From Erwinia_E haradaeae_D (lineage in GTDB: Bacteria > Pseudomonadota > Gammaproteobacteria > Enterobacterales > Enterobacteriaceae), in the NCBI RefSeq assembly GCF_900698935.1, contig NZ_LR217715.1, forward strand, positions 744,001-808,000: a stretch of DNA of 64,000 nucleotides. The letters are read 5' to 3'. Shown one piece after another: positions 63,255 through 64,000 of the stretch. Under the pieces are notes generated by a model. It was not told the DNA's origin, searched no databases, and saw only the letters and a program-made list of their open reading frames with translations. The position numbers and the translations under genes are program-made. Positions within the stretch are counted from its first letter, which is position 1. Every line of letters starts with the position of its first letter.

Positions 63255-64000
63255 AAATTATCTGACTGTCTATTTTGCTAGATAGCCATTAGTATGCTAC
63301 GTAATAACATTACGTCATAGTAAGAACCGCTATAACATATATATGATTATGTGAATGTGTCACACACACCATTCACAACATATTTTTTACATGCGTAATA
63401 AAATCTCGATTACAGATCTCCAAACTAAAGAAAGATTCCATTAAATTACTGCACATCCATTACTAACAACTGTTAGATGATCTATGATAATGAATAGATA
63501 TATTTCAGAGTTCTAACAACATTATGCTGCGCAATTATGATTCTGTGTATTTCCTCCAGTCACGCTTCATCATTATCACTCTATCCATCAATGTCCACCT
63601 AAACCCTATTATAGGATATACTCAATGCATGACTAGGCACAACCTATGAGATACTCAATATATTGATACATAAAGATATTATTCTCGACTAATACCTTTC
63701 AACTACACTGTTACATGATTATTAACTCAAAAGCAACGCTGCATTTTACCTCCTGTACATAGGACATATCAGCTTTAAATTTTAAAGTATCATGTTGTTA
63801 TTATCTTGTATAATACACGAGTTTACACCTAGATCGTCTGGTCGTAATATTTAAACCTATGAATACACCAAAACATATGCTTATATTATATAATTTTACT
63901 CCATATGTAATCAAAAACACATAATGCATCATACTTCATCTATTCATGTTACGTTACTCTGAAGAAGATAAGTTACTAAATGTTTTATTGAGGTAAATAT

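Larger units (their letters stand above)
63083..64000. other. Gene-free right end of the window
   Basis: AT-rich DNA after rnpB up to the window edge. Apart from a small hairpin and a hexamer repeat (63225-63254) I recognise nothing; a 74-codon frame overlapping the 3' end of rnpB is chance. Confidence 0.5.

Overview
The window looks like a stretch of the chromosome of a reduced, AT-rich gammaproteobacterial endosymbiont related to the Enterobacterales. Almost every intact gene is a close, full-length relative of an Escherichia coli housekeeping gene, often to the residue. About 39 protein and RNA genes cover roughly 56% of the 64 kb. The rest is long AT-rich DNA without recognisable genes, including one clearly decaying operon. 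I see no insertion sequence, prophage, CRISPR array, rRNA operon or restriction system. The gene set (glutamine synthetase, purine synthesis, RecC, OmpA, MEP-pathway IspH) fits an insect nutritional endosymbiont of the Blochmannia type. That lineage is an inference, and the coding density here is lower than I would expect for it.

Layout: ssb (cut by the left edge), typA and glnA (1-5.9 kb); recC, tRNA-Gly(GCC), a short yacG, rpsT (6-11.5 kb); ileS-lspA and ispH, with the usual ribF and fkpB missing (13-18.2 kb); corA, ompA, tig, nadK/grpE, ung (18.5-26.6 kb); pmbA, yciA-yciB-yciC, der, ygfZ (27.8-36.6 kb); cmoA-cmoB, gloB, rnhA/dnaQ/tRNA-Asp (37.5-42.7 kb); the rpsF-priB-rpsR-rplI operon (43.2-44.6 kb); rnb (45.5-47.5 kb); a hairpin-rich spacer and a speE-speD pseudogene pair (47.5-50.2 kb); purH-purD (51.3-54.4 kb); a 2.5 kb empty stretch; plsC, fabB, tal and the RNase P RNA gene rnpB (56.9-63.1 kb).

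The genes serve translation and tRNA decoding (IleS, ribosomal proteins, CmoA/CmoB, TypA, Der, RNase P), DNA maintenance (SSB, RecC, Ung, DnaQ, RNase HI, PriB), proteostasis (trigger factor, GrpE), the envelope (OmpA, LspA, PlsC, FabB, YciB/YciC, CorA), and core metabolism (GlnA, PurH/PurD, NadK, Tal, IspH, GloB).

The most interesting signals concern genome decay: (1) a recently dead spermidine operon, speE-speD, still readable over nearly its full length; (2) a transaldolase with an intact frame whose catalytic Glu96 is Ala and which carries other signature changes; (3) a Der GTPase whose first G domain has lost the NKxD aspartate; (4) absence of ribF and fkpB from a conserved block; (5) a cluster of perfect hairpins, including a 28-bp loop-less palindrome, next to the dead operon. 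I found no convincing new multi-gene system.
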